Below are positions 25,025 to 34,900 of a stretch of 64,000 nucleotides of DNA, one piece after another. The stretch comes from Symbiobacterium sp040797425. GTDB lineage: Bacteria > Bacillota > Sulfobacillia > Symbiobacteriales > Symbiobacteriaceae. The first letter of the stretch is position 1. Every line of letters starts with the position of its first letter. The notes under the pieces are model-generated. The model saw only the letters and a list, made by a program, of their open reading frames with translations, was not told the DNA's origin and made no database searches. The DNA lies in the NCBI RefSeq assembly GCF_040797425.1, contig NZ_JBFNEH010000014.1, positions 1 through 64,000 on the forward strand. Direction: 5' to 3'. A program made the position numbers and the translations under genes.

Positions 25025-26407
25025 CTACTGCGCCTGCGTTGTCCGGTTGTAGTCCTCGATGCCCTTGGTGATCTCCTCCGCCGCCTTGGCCAGTGCCTCC
25101 GACGCCGTGGCCTGGCCCAGGATCACCGACTCCATTGCCGCCTCCACGATCTGGCGGGCCTGCGGGAAGGTGCCGATCACCGCGCCCTGGGTCACCGTGG
25201 TGAGCGGCGAGGACCGCAGCTGCTCGATGGCCGTGATGAACTGCGGCCGCTGGGTGTGCCAGTCCTTCAGGATCTGCTCGTCGTAGGCGGCCTTGCGGAT
25301 CGGGAAGTAGCCGGTGGCAATCGACCACTCGGCCTGAACCTCCGGCCTGGTCAGCCACTTCACGAACTCCCAGGCAGCCCACTGTTCTTTCAGCGGCTTG
25401 GTGTTCGTGATCCAGAGCGATGCGCCGCCGATGATCACGCCGCCGTTGGCCCCTTCCGGGCGCGGCAGGAAGGCCGTGCCGATCTCGAACTTATCGCCCA
25501 CGCCGGCGAGGATATTGCCCAATGCGGCCGTGGAGTCCATGGTCATGGCGACGCGCCCGGAGGAGAAGGCCGCCTGCGTCTCCGCCGTCCGGCGACCCAG
25601 GTTGATCGCCACGCCCTCGTCCACCATCTCCTTCAGCCAGTTCACGAACCGCTCGCCCTCGGGCGAGTTGATGATCGCCTTCGTGGCCCGGGCGCTGCGG
25701 CCGTTATCGTTGTCCACGTAGTGGGCCCCCTGCACCGCCAGGAACTGCTCGAAGAACCAGCCGTAGAGGGCGATGCTGGCGCCGTGGCGGGTCTCGCCGC
25801 CCTGGGTGACCGTCAGCTTGCGGGCGTACTCCTTGAACTCCTCAAAGGTGCGGGGCGGCTGTTCGGGGTCGAGCCCCACCTCCCGGAAGGCATCCTTGTT
25901 GTAGTACACAATCGGCGTGGACGTGTTGAACGGCATCGAGTAGAGGCGCCCGTCGAAGGTGTAGTAGCCCAGGATGTTGGGCTCGAAGTCCTCGGTGGAG
26001 AAGCCGTCGGCGTCGATGAAGTTCTGCATCGGGGTGATCATGCCCGAGTCGATCATGAAGCGGCTGCCGATCTCATACACCTGCATGATGGTGGGACCCT
26101 CGGGGCCGGCCGCCCGCAGTTTCTGCAGGGCGTCGTCGTAGCTGCCCTGGTAGACGGCCTCCACCTCCACCCGGTCCTGCGAGCTGTTGAACCGCTGTAC
26201 CAGCCGGTCCACCGCCTCGCCGGCGACGCCGCCCATCGCGTGCCAGAAGGTGACCTTCACCCGCTCGCCGGGCTGGATCTCCACCTTCTGAAACTCGCCG
26301 TCCGAGCCGGCGCCGCCGCCTCCGCCGCTGCGGGTGCAGCCGGCCAGCAGGGCCAGGATCAGCACCAGGGCCCAAAGGGTCAGGAATGGACGTCTGAATC
26401 CTCTCAC
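25025..26407 (-). CDS. UgpB-like ABC transporter substrate-binding lipoprotein (cassette 1)
   Basis: A 460-residue extracytoplasmic binding protein. Signal peptide with lipobox LLAGC (about residues 14-20), a Gly/Ser linker, then the mature domain opening VKVTFWHAMGG and QVYEIGSRFM, which match the sn-glycerol-3-phosphate-binding UgpB branch of cluster 1 solute-binding proteins. Glycerol-3-phosphate, glycerophosphodiesters or a related sugar is the likely ligand, but this is inferred. GTG at 26407 was chosen for GAGGAGG nine bases upstream. Gene order on the minus strand is permease A, permease E, this gene, with short gaps. The paralogue at 28431-29831 is very similar along its whole length. 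Confidence 0.9.
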   Translation of the reverse strand: MRGFRRPFLTLWALVLILALLAGCTRSGGGGGAGSDGEFQKVEIQPGERVKVTFWHAMGGVAGEAVDRLVQRFNSSQDRVEVEAVYQGSYDDALQKLRAAGPEGPTIMQVYEIGSRFMIDSGMITPMQNFIDADGFSTEDFEPNILGYYTFDGRLYSMPFNTSTPIVYYNKDAFREVGLDPEQPPRTFEEFKEYARKLTVTQGGETRHGASIALYGWFFEQFLAVQGAHYVDNDNGRSARATKAIINSPEGERFVNWLKEMVDEGVAINLGRRTAETQAAFSSGRVAMTMDSTAALGNILAGVGDKFEIGTAFLPRPEGANGGVIIGGASLWITNTKPLKEQWAAWEFVKWLTRPEVQAEWSIATGYFPIRKAAYDEQILKDWHTQRPQFITAIEQLRSSPLTTVTQGAVIGTFPQARQIVEAAMESVILGQATASEALAKAAEEITKGIEDYNRTTQAQ

Positions 26408-26445
26408 GTGAAAACTCCTCCTCTTCACGAGAGTTGCGTAAGCCG

Positions 26446-27273
26446 CTACCCCTTGATGCCGCCGGCCATCAGCCCGCGCACCAGGTAGCGCTGCCCCCAC
26501 AGCAGGATGACGAGGGCGGGCAGCATGCAAAGCACCACGCCGGCCATGATGCGGTGGTACTGCATCCCCTCCTCGTTCATGAGGAAGCGCACGCCGATCT
26601 GCACCGTCCGCATCAGCCGGGTGTTGGTCACCAGGAGCGGCCAGAGGTACTGGTTCCAGGTGTTCAGGAACGTGTAGGCACCCAGGGTGAGCAGGCCGGG
26701 GCGGGCGAGGGGCAGGGCGATGGACCAGAAGAAGCGGAACCGGCCGCAACCGTCAATGCGGGCTGCGTCCTCCAGCTCCCGGGGGATCTGCAGGAAGAAC
26801 TGCCTCAGCAGGAACGTGCCGAAGGCGGTCGCCAGGAAAGGCAGGATCAGCCCCGGGTACGAGTCCAGCAGCCGGAGCGACCGGATGGTCAGGTAGTTGG
26901 GGATCAGGGTGACCTCCCAGGGCACCATCATGGTCGACATGAACAGAGCAAAGAGCGCCGCCCGGCCCGGGAACCGCAGGAAGGCGAAGGCGTAGCCCGA
27001 CAGGCTCGCGGTGGCGATCTGACCGAGGGTGACGGCCGCGGACACCACGAGCGAGTTGAGCAGGTACCGCCCCACGGGCACGGTGCGGGCGACGTCTGCG
27101 TAGTTGGCCCAGTTCGGGGTACTGGGCACGAACCGGGGCGGGAAGGTGTTGACCTCCGCCGGGGGCATGAGGCTGATGGAGACGGCGTACAGAATCGGGA
27201 ACACGATGATTACGGCGGCCACCGTGAGGGCCACATACAGAAGCAACCGGTTCAGTCGGGCGGCGAGGCTCAC
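26446..27273 (-). CDS. UgpE-like ABC transporter permease (cassette 1)
   Basis: A 275-residue inner-membrane permease with six predicted helices and the ATPase-docking EAA loop (ELEDAARIDGCGRFRFFWSI, about residues 178-197). The N-terminal PPAEVNTFPP loop and C-terminal WGQRYLVRGLMAGGIKG are typical of the MalG/UgpE branch. It forms a heterodimer with the product of the preceding gene. Its GTG overlaps the stop of that gene in GTGA, giving coupled translation. Confidence 0.9.
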   Translation of the reverse strand: MSLAARLNRLLLYVALTVAAVIIVFPILYAVSISLMPPAEVNTFPPRFVPSTPNWANYADVARTVPVGRYLLNSLVVSAAVTLGQIATASLSGYAFAFLRFPGRAALFALFMSTMMVPWEVTLIPNYLTIRSLRLLDSYPGLILPFLATAFGTFLLRQFFLQIPRELEDAARIDGCGRFRFFWSIALPLARPGLLTLGAYTFLNTWNQYLWPLLVTNTRLMRTVQIGVRFLMNEEGMQYHRIMAGVVLCMLPALVILLWGQRYLVRGLMAGGIKG

Positions 27274-28202
27274 TGGTAATGCACCCGCCTCTCCCCCAGC
27301 CTGAACTGGATGTACGTCAGCACCACCATCACGATGAAGAGCAGAATCGCCTGTGCGCTGGCGGAGCCGAACTCGTACTGGCGGAAGGCCACCTGGTAGA
27401 TGCGGTAGACCACCGTGTTCGTGGCATCCGACGGCCCGCCCGCCGTCATGATTTCGATCTCAGCGAAAACCTGGAACGCGTGGATGACGCCCACCACGGC
27501 GGCGAAGAAGAGCGTCGGGGAGATCATCGGCAGCGTGACGTAGCGCGTCTTCGCCCAAAATCCCGCGCCATCCACCACCGCCGCCTCGAGAAGTTCATCC
27601 GGCACGTTCTGCAGGCCGCTCAGCATCAGGACGAAGTTGAACCCGAGGCGGAGCCAGATGCTGACCATCCCCACCGACAGGAGCGCCCACCGGGGATCGG
27701 TGAGCCAGTGGATCGGGGCGATGCCCACCAGCCCGAGCAGATAGTTGACCATGCCCGACACCGGGTTGAGCAGCATCACCCAGATGGTGCTCCCGATGGC
27801 GGCCGAGATGGCCAGCGGCGAGGAGAAGATGAGCTGAAAGATGCGGGTGCCCTTGAGCGGCTGGTGCGCCAGCAGGGCGAGCACGAAACCGAGGATGAGA
27901 CCGACGGGAACCGTGTAGAGTACAAAGAGGAGCGTCACCCCCATGCTCTGCAGGAACGTGGACGAGAGAGCGTTCGCGTAGTGCTGCAGCCCCAGGAAGA
28001 CCCGGGGCCGGCCCAGCGGGTCGGTGAGGAAGAGGCTGAGGTAAATGGAGCGCACGATCGGGTAGAAGGTGAAGATGGCGAGCAGAGCCAGGCTGGGGGC
28101 GAGGTACAGGTAGGGCTCCAGCCGCTCCGACCACCGGACCCGCGCCCGCGGGGCCGGCTCGGGCAGCCGGGGCCGCACCGCTCGCTCCGGAAGGCTGGCC
28201 AA
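27270..28202 (-). CDS. UgpA-like ABC transporter permease (cassette 1)
   Basis: A 310-residue membrane permease of the MalF/UgpA branch, first gene of the cassette. It has an N-terminal cytoplasmic tail, six helices starting at YLYLAPSLALLAIFTF, and an EAA loop (DELLEAAVVDGAGFWAKTRY). The TTG at 28202 is favoured because AAAGGGGGAAAG lies just upstream; an ATG at 28226 with a poor ribosome binding site is the alternative. The stop overlaps the UgpE-like start. No ATPase gene is present in the cassette, so a shared MsmX/UgpC-type ATPase elsewhere is presumably used. Confidence 0.88.
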   Translation of the reverse strand: MASLPERAVRPRLPEPAPRARVRWSERLEPYLYLAPSLALLAIFTFYPIVRSIYLSLFLTDPLGRPRVFLGLQHYANALSSTFLQSMGVTLLFVLYTVPVGLILGFVLALLAHQPLKGTRIFQLIFSSPLAISAAIGSTIWVMLLNPVSGMVNYLLGLVGIAPIHWLTDPRWALLSVGMVSIWLRLGFNFVLMLSGLQNVPDELLEAAVVDGAGFWAKTRYVTLPMISPTLFFAAVVGVIHAFQVFAEIEIMTAGGPSDATNTVVYRIYQVAFRQYEFGSASAQAILLFIVMVVLTYIQFRLGERRVHYQ

Positions 28203-28351
28203 GTGCTTTCCCCCTTTCGACGACATTCCAGGGAATAATTCTTCCTTCGGAGCGCAGGCTCCTGCACCAAGAGTACCCCTTTTCTGTAATATCGCCCTAC
28301 TATGATGAAGCGCTCTGGCGCGACAATGGCCCCGGCCAGGTGCATCGGGGC

Positions 28352-28396
28352 ACAAAAAGCAGGGGGGCTGTCCCGGTTTGCCCGTGGGACAGCCCC
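28352..28396 (-). terminator. Terminator after second ABC cassette
   Basis: 11-bp stem GGGGCTGTCCC/GGGACAGCCCC (28364-28374 with 28386-28396) followed on the minus strand by CCTGCTTTTTG. A strong intrinsic terminator between the second and first cassette. Confidence 0.88.
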
Positions 28397-28430
28397 TCGT
28401 CGATTGCGGTGTACGCTTGTGCGCAGTCCG

Positions 28431-29831
28431 TTACTGGACCGTCATGTTGTACTCTTCGATGCCCTTGGTGATCTGAGCCTCGGCGTCGGCCAGCGCCTGC
28501 TCCGGCGTCTTCTGGCCCAGCACCACGGCCTCCATCGCCTCTTCGACGATCTGGCGGGCCTGCGGGAAGGTCCCGATCACGGCGCCCTGGGTCGCCGTGG
28601 TCAGCGCGGAAGCGTGCAGCTGCTCAATCGCGGTGGTGAACTGCGGCCGCTCCGCGTGCCACTCCTTCAGGACCTCCTGCTCGTAGGCCGACTTGCGCAC
28701 CGGGAAGTAACCCGTGCGAATCGACCACTCGGCCTGCTGCTCCGGCTCCACCAGCCACTTCACGAACTCCCAGGCCGCCTGCTGCTCTTCCTTCGGCCGG
28801 GTGTTGGTGATCCACACGGAAGCGCCGCCGATGATCACGCCGCCTTCCACACCCTCAGGCCGGGGCAGGAAAGCCGTGCCCACCTCGAACTTGTCGCCGA
28901 CGCCGGACAGGATGGTGCTCAGCACGGCGGTGGAGTCGAGGGTCATCGCAATGCGGCCGGCGGAGAAGGCCGCCTGGGTGTCGCTGGTCTTGCGGCCCAG
29001 GTTGATGGCCGAGCCGTCGTCGATCATGGCCTTCAGCCACTCCATGATCTTCAGGCCCTCGGGCGTGTTGATGGTCGCCCTGGTCGCCCGGGCGGAGCGG
29101 CCGTTATCGTTGTCGACGTAGTGGGCGCCCTGAACCGCCAGGAACTGCTCGAAGAACCAGCCGTACCACGCGATGCCGGCGCCGTACCGGGTGTCAGTGC
29201 CCTCGGTCTTGGTCAGCTTCTTGGCATACTCGTGGAACTCCTCCATGGTCTTGGGAGGCTTCTCCGGATCGAGCCCGGCCTCGCGGAAGGCGTCCTTGTT
29301 GTAGTACACGATCGGCGTGGAGGTGTTGAACGGCATCGAGTACAGCCGCCCGTCAAAGGTGTAGTAGCCGAGGATGTTCGGTTCCAGGTCGCTGATGTCA
29401 TAGCCCTCGGCGTCGATGAAATCCTGAATGGGGGTGATCAGCCCGGAGTCGATCATGAACCGGCTGCCGATCTCGTAGACCTGGATCATCGTCGGGCCGT
29501 CGGTGCCGGCGGCCTTCATCTTCTGCAGAGACTCGTCGTAGGTGCCCTGGTAGACCGCCTCTACCTGGATGCGATCCTGCGAGTTGTTGAACTTCTGGAC
29601 GAGGTAATCGACGGCTTCACCATTCTTGCCGCCCATGGCGTGCCAGAAGACGACCTTGATCTTGCCGCTGGACTGGGGCGCTGCCTGCTGCTGCGTCTGG
29701 CTCCCTGACGGCGTGGTCGTGTCCGTGCCGCCGGACTTGGTGCCGGAGCTACCGCCGCAACCGGCCAGCAGGCTCAGCGCGAGGAGGAGCGCAGTCAGGG
29801 TCATGCCGGTTCTCCTGGTGCGTTGGAACAT
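28431..29831 (-). CDS. UgpB-like ABC transporter substrate-binding lipoprotein (cassette 2)
   Basis: A 466-residue paralogue of the binding protein at 25025-26407. Signal peptide and lipobox LLAGCG (about residues 19-25), a Ser/Thr/Gln-rich linker to about residue 55, then IKVVFWHAMGG and the same UgpB-type blocks, including YYTFDGRLYSMPFNTSTPIV, which is shared exactly with the paralogue. The linker differs strongly while the ligand-binding body is nearly the same, so specificity may be similar or only slightly shifted. ATG at 29831 follows GGGAGGCGAATCT. Ends before a strong terminator, so cassette 2 is its own transcript. Confidence 0.9.
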   Translation of the reverse strand: MFQRTRRTGMTLTALLLALSLLAGCGGSSGTKSGGTDTTTPSGSQTQQQAAPQSSGKIKVVFWHAMGGKNGEAVDYLVQKFNNSQDRIQVEAVYQGTYDESLQKMKAAGTDGPTMIQVYEIGSRFMIDSGLITPIQDFIDAEGYDISDLEPNILGYYTFDGRLYSMPFNTSTPIVYYNKDAFREAGLDPEKPPKTMEEFHEYAKKLTKTEGTDTRYGAGIAWYGWFFEQFLAVQGAHYVDNDNGRSARATRATINTPEGLKIMEWLKAMIDDGSAINLGRKTSDTQAAFSAGRIAMTLDSTAVLSTILSGVGDKFEVGTAFLPRPEGVEGGVIIGGASVWITNTRPKEEQQAAWEFVKWLVEPEQQAEWSIRTGYFPVRKSAYEQEVLKEWHAERPQFTTAIEQLHASALTTATQGAVIGTFPQARQIVEEAMEAVVLGQKTPEQALADAEAQITKGIEEYNMTVQ

Positions 29832-29866
29832 AGATTCGCCTCCCAACTCGACAAGATGTAGCCAAG

Positions 29867-30694
29867 CTACCCCTTCACGCTACCGGCCATCATGCCGCGC
29901 ACGAGGTAGCGCTGACCCCACAGGAGGAAGACCAGGGCAGGCAGCATGAAGAGCACCACGCCCGCCATGATCCGGTGGTACTGCAAGCCTTCCTCGTTCA
30001 TCAGGAACCGGGTGCCGATCTGGACCGTGCGCATCAGGCGGCTGTTGGTGACGAGCAACGGCCAGAGGTACTGGTTCCACGTGGAGAGGAAGGTGTACGC
30101 CCCCAGCGTGAGGAGGCCGGGCCGCGCCAGCGGCACGGCGATGGACCGGAAGAAGCGGAATCGGCCGCAACCGTCGATCCGGGCCGCCTCCTCCAGTTCC
30201 CGCGGAATCTGCATGAAGAACTGCCGGAGGAGGAAGGTGCCGAAAGCGGTGGCCAGGAACGGCAGGATCAAGCCGGGGTACGAGTCAAGCAGTTTCCACG
30301 ACCGAATGGTGAGGTAGTTGGGGATGATGGTGATCTCCCAGGGCACCATCATGGTGGACATGAACAGCGCAAACAGCGCGTTCTTGCCCCAGAACTTCAT
30401 GAACGCAAACGCATAGGCCGAGAGGCTGGCCGTGAGCACCTGGCCCAGCGTCACGGCGGTCGACACGATCAGGCTGTTGAGCAGGTAGCGAAAAATCGGG
30501 AACGACCGGGCAACTTCCACGTAGTTGGACCACCGGGGCGAGGACGGGATCAGCGTCGGCGGGAAGGTGTTCACCTCCGACGGGTCCATGAGGCTCGTCG
30601 AGACGGCGAAGAGGATGGGGAACATCATCACCAGTGCCGCCAGGATCAGGGCGAGGTAGAGCAGCACCTTGCTGAAGCGGTCTGCGATTATCAC
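29867..30694 (-). CDS. UgpE-like ABC transporter permease (cassette 2)
   Basis: A 275-residue permease, same length as its paralogue at 26446-27273 and highly similar throughout. EAA loop ELEEAARIDGCGRFRFFRSI at about residues 178-197. The GTG start overlaps the stop of the UgpA-like gene in GTGA exactly as in cassette 1, which shows that the whole operon structure was copied. Confidence 0.9.
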   Translation of the reverse strand: MIIADRFSKVLLYLALILAALVMMFPILFAVSTSLMDPSEVNTFPPTLIPSSPRWSNYVEVARSFPIFRYLLNSLIVSTAVTLGQVLTASLSAYAFAFMKFWGKNALFALFMSTMMVPWEITIIPNYLTIRSWKLLDSYPGLILPFLATAFGTFLLRQFFMQIPRELEEAARIDGCGRFRFFRSIAVPLARPGLLTLGAYTFLSTWNQYLWPLLVTNSRLMRTVQIGTRFLMNEEGLQYHRIMAGVVLFMLPALVFLLWGQRYLVRGMMAGSVKG

Positions 30695-31617
30695 TGGTAG
30701 TGCACCCGCCTTTCACCCAGTCGGAACTGGAAGTATGTGAGGATGACCATCACGATGAAGAGCAGGATCGCCTGAGCGCTGGCCGAGCCGAATTCGTACT
30801 TCCGGAAGGCTTCCTGGTAAATCTGGAAGACGACCACGTTCGTCGCGCCCGAGGGACCGCCGGCGGTCATCATGTCAATCTCGGTGAAGACCTGGAAGGC
30901 GTGGATGACACCCACCACCAGGGCAAAGAAAATCGTGGGGGAGATCATGGGCAGCGTGACGTGGATGGTGCGAGCCCAAGGCCCGGCGCCGTCCACCAGA
31001 GCTGCCTCGTAGAGCTCCTCCGGCACGTTCTGCAGGCCGCTCAGCATCAGGACGAAGTTGAACCCGAGGCGGAGCCAGATGCTGACCATGCCCACGGCCC
31101 ACAGCGCCCATTTGGGATCGGTCAGCCACCGGACCGGCTCAATGCCGATCAGCCCCAGCAGGTAATTCACAATACCAGAGACCGGGTTCAGCATCATGAG
31201 GAAGATGGTCGCACCCGTGGCCGCCGATACGGCCAGCGGCGAGGAGAAGACCAGCTGGAAGAAGCGGCTGCCCTTCACCGGCTGATAGGCCAGCAGGGCG
31301 AGGATGAAACCCAACACGAGCCCGACGGGAACCGTGTACAGCACGAACTTGAGCGTGACGAGCAGACTCTGGAAGAACCCACCTGTGAGCTGCGTCGCGT
31401 AGTGTCTGAGCCCGATGAACACTTTGGGGTTCCCGAGGGGGTCGGTAAGGTAGAGACTCAGATACACGGAGCGGATGATCGGGTAGAAGACGAAGATGGA
31501 GAGCAGGATCAGACTGGGGGCGATGTACAGGTAGGGTTCCAGACGCTCGGCCCAGCGACCCAGTTTCCAGTTACTTCCACCCTTTGAGCGAAAAGCTGCC
31601 TCGGTCCCGGCGCGCAA
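30691..31617 (-). CDS. UgpA-like ABC transporter permease (cassette 2)
   Basis: A 308-residue permease of the MalF/UgpA type, first gene of cassette 2. Membrane part begins at YLYIAPSLILLSIFVF; EAA loop is ELYEAALVDGAGPWARTIHV. The N-terminal tail differs from the cassette 1 paralogue, whereas the body is very similar. TTG start at 31617 with GGGGTGA about 8 bases upstream. Promoter lies in the AT-rich spacer shared with the divergent pyruvate carboxylase gene. Confidence 0.88.
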   Translation of the reverse strand: MRAGTEAAFRSKGGSNWKLGRWAERLEPYLYIAPSLILLSIFVFYPIIRSVYLSLYLTDPLGNPKVFIGLRHYATQLTGGFFQSLLVTLKFVLYTVPVGLVLGFILALLAYQPVKGSRFFQLVFSSPLAVSAATGATIFLMMLNPVSGIVNYLLGLIGIEPVRWLTDPKWALWAVGMVSIWLRLGFNFVLMLSGLQNVPEELYEAALVDGAGPWARTIHVTLPMISPTIFFALVVGVIHAFQVFTEIDMMTAGGPSGATNVVVFQIYQEAFRKYEFGSASAQAILLFIVMVILTYFQFRLGERRVHYQ

Positions 31618-31923
31618 TAGGTGTCACCCCGTTCTGCCGTGATGTGCCAGTCTGTGATGCACCAGAGTCTCAAATGTAAGTTCTTCTCACTACTCATGTT
31701 TCCTTCCACTTCGATGTGTATTAATTCGAGGAGGGATGATTGGGCACATCGATCGATTCAGGGATGTACGGTTCTTGTCGAAGATATCTAGTGCTTCTGT
31801 CTACCGCTGCAAACATCTATGTATTTAGACTTTTGCTAATAACTCCTTGAAGGGTTTGTTGTGGAGGAATCCACACAAAGGGGGCGAATACGATTGCTTT
31901 AATACATTAAAGGGGTGAGAACC
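31618..31923. promoter_or_regulatory. 306-base divergent control region between ABC cassette 2 and pyc
   Basis: Clearly more AT-rich than its surroundings and without a credible gene. It must hold promoters in both directions. A possible pyc promoter is TTCTGT, 17 bases, TATGTA near 31795-31825, which is a weak match. Two palindromes lie on the pyc side: TGTGGA-GGAA-TCCACA (31860-31875) and CTTTAA-TACA-TTAAAG (31897-31912). The second abuts the pyc ribosome binding site GGGGTGAG and could act as an operator or hide the site in RNA. Confidence 0.5.
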
Positions 31924-34900
31924 ATGCCAGCCTTCCGCCGCATCCTGGTGGCCAACCGGGGTGAAATCGCCATCCGTATCTTCCGCGCCTGCACGGAACT
32001 GGGGAAACAGACCGTGGCGATCTACTCCGAGCAGGACAGCTTCTCGCTCCACCGGTACAAGGCGGACGAGGCCTATCTCATCGGCGAGGGCAAGGGGCCC
32101 GTCGAGGCCTACCTCGACATGGAGGGGATCATCCGGCTGGCACGGCAGCACGACGTCGACGCCATCCACCCCGGCTACGGGTTCCTGGCCGAGAACGCCG
32201 CCTTCGCCCGGCTCTGCGGGGAAAACGGCATCGCCTTCATCGGCCCCGATCCCGAACATCTGGAGATGTTCGGCGACAAGGTGGCCGCGCGCCGGATCGC
32301 CCAGGAGGCCGGCCTGCCCCTGCTCCGGGGCACCGACCGCCCGGTTGCATCCACCCGGGAGGCGCTCGCCTTCGCCCGGGAGGTGGGCTACCCCGTCATC
32401 GTCAAGGCCGTGCTGGGCGGCGGCGGACGGGGCATGCGGGTGGTCCGGTCCGACGCCGAGCTGGTGGCCGCGCTGGAGCGGGCGGGCTCGGAGGCCCGCG
32501 CCGCCTTCGGCTCGGGCGACCTGTACCTGGAGCAGTACGTGGAGCGACCCCGCCACATCGAGGTCCAGGTGATGGCCGACCGCTACGGCAATGTGATCCA
32601 CCTCTACGAGCGGGACTGCTCGGTGCAGCGCCGCCACCAGAAGGTGGTGGAGATCGCCCCTTCCCTGGCCCTCACCGAGCCCCAGCGGCAGGAGATCTGT
32701 GGCGCCGCCGTCCGCCTCGTGGCCCGGGTGGGCTACGTGGGCGCGGGCACCGTCGAGTTCCTGGTGGATCAGAGCGGCCGCTTCTACTTCATGGAGGTCA
32801 ATCCCCGCATCCAGGTGGAGCACACGGTCACCGAGGAGATCACGGGGCTCGACATCGTGCAGGCGCAGATCCGCATCGCCGAGGGGGCCCGGCTGGACGA
32901 GGCGCTGGGCGTGGCCTCCCAGGCGCAGGTGAACCGGCACGGCTACGCCATCCAGTGCCGGGTCACCACCGAGGACCCCACCAACGACTTCCTGCCCGAC
33001 ACCGGCCGCATCCTGGCCTACCGCTCCCCCGGCGGGCCGGGGGTAAGGCTGGACGGCGACAACGGCTTTGCCGGGGCCGAGATCGGGCCGTACTACGACT
33101 CGCTGCTGGTGAAGGCCACCACCTGGGGCCTCACCTTCGAGGCCGCCGCGGCCAAGATGAGCCGGGTGCTCCAGGAGTTCCGCATCCGCGGCGTCAAAAC
33201 CAACATCCCGTTCCTGCTGAACGTCGTCCGCCACCCCCGCTTCCTGGCGGGCGACCTGGACACCAACTTCATCGCCAACACGCCGGAGCTCTTCCAGTTC
33301 GCGCCCCGGCGGGACCGCGGCACCAAGCTGCTCCGGTACATCGGAAGCGTGGTGGTAAACGGCGGGCCGGGCGTTCCACCCGGGGCGAAGCCGCCCGCCC
33401 GGGGCCACGTGCCCATCCCGCAGGTGGACGGCCCCGTGCCCTCCGGGGCCCGGCAGGTGCTGCTGGAGCGGGGGGCGCAGGGCTTCGTGGAGTGGATCCG
33501 TTCCCAGAAGCGCCTGCTGGTGACCGACACCACGATGCGGGACGCCCACCAGTCGCTGCTGGCCACCCGGGTGCGCACCCGGGACATGCTGGCCATCGCC
33601 CCCGCCACGGCCCGGCTGGCGGCGGGCCTCTTCTCGCTGGAGCTCTGGGGCGGCGCCACGTACGACACGGCCCTGCGCTTCCTGAAGGAGGACCCCTGGG
33701 AGCGGCTGGAGCTGCTCCGGGAGGCCATCCCCAACATCCCGTTCCAGATGCTCCTGCGCGGCGCCAACGCCGTGGGCTACGCCAACTACCCCGACAACCT
33801 GGTGCAGGCCTTCGTGAAGGAAGCCGCCGCGGCAGGCATCGACATCTTCCGCATCTTCGACTCGCTCAACTGGCTGCCCAACATGCGGCCGGCCATCGAG
33901 GCGGTGCGCAGCGAGGGCAAGGTGGCCGAGGTCGCCCTCTGCTACACCGGCGACATCACCGACCCCACCCGCACCAAGTACGACCTCAAGTACTACGTGA
34001 ACCTCGCCCGGGAGCTGGAGGCCGCCGGGGCGCAGATCATCGCCATCAAGGACATGTCGGGCCTCCTCAAGCCCCGGGCGGCGACCATGCTGATCTCCGC
34101 CCTGAAGCAGGAGGTGGGCGTGCCGCTCCACCTGCACACCCACGACACCGCCGGCACCGGCCTGGCGACGCTGCTGGCCGCCGCGGCGGCGGGGGTCGAC
34201 ATCGTGGACGCGGCCCTCTCCTCCCTCTCGGGCCTGACCTCGCAGCCCTCGCTCAACACGCTGGTGGCGGCGCTGCAGGGCGACGAGCGTGACACGGGGC
34301 TCGACCCCGCCGGCCTGCAGCAGCTGGCGGACTACTGGCAGGAGGTCCGCCGCTGGTACGCCCCGTGGGAGTCCGGCCTGGCCGCGACGTCCGCCGAGAC
34401 CTACCTGCACGAGATGCCCGGCGGGCAGGTCTCGAACCTGCGGCAGCAGGCGGCGTCGCTGGGTCTCGGAAACCGCTGGCCGGAGGTGGTCCAGGCCTAC
34501 CGGACGGCCAACCTGGCCCTGGGCGACATCGTGAAGGTCACGCCCTCCTCCAAGGCGGTGGGCGACCTGGCGCTCTTCATGGTGCAGAACGGCATCCGCA
34601 CCCCCGAGGAGCTGATCGAGCGGGGCGAGAGCCTCGCCTTCCCCGAGTCGGTGGTGCACCTGCTCTCCGGGTACATGGGCCAGCCTCCGGGCGGGTGGCC
34701 CGCCGACCTGCAGCGGGTGGTACTCAAGGGCCGGGAGGCCATCACCGTACGGCCGGGTGAGCTGCTGCCGCCCATCGACTTCACGGCGAAGCAGCAGGAG
34801 CTCTCGGAGAAGCTGGGCCGCCCTGCCAGCCGGCGGGAGGTGCTCTCGGAGATCATGTTCCCCGGCCTGGTGGAGGAGCTGGCCCGGCACCAGGAGGAGT

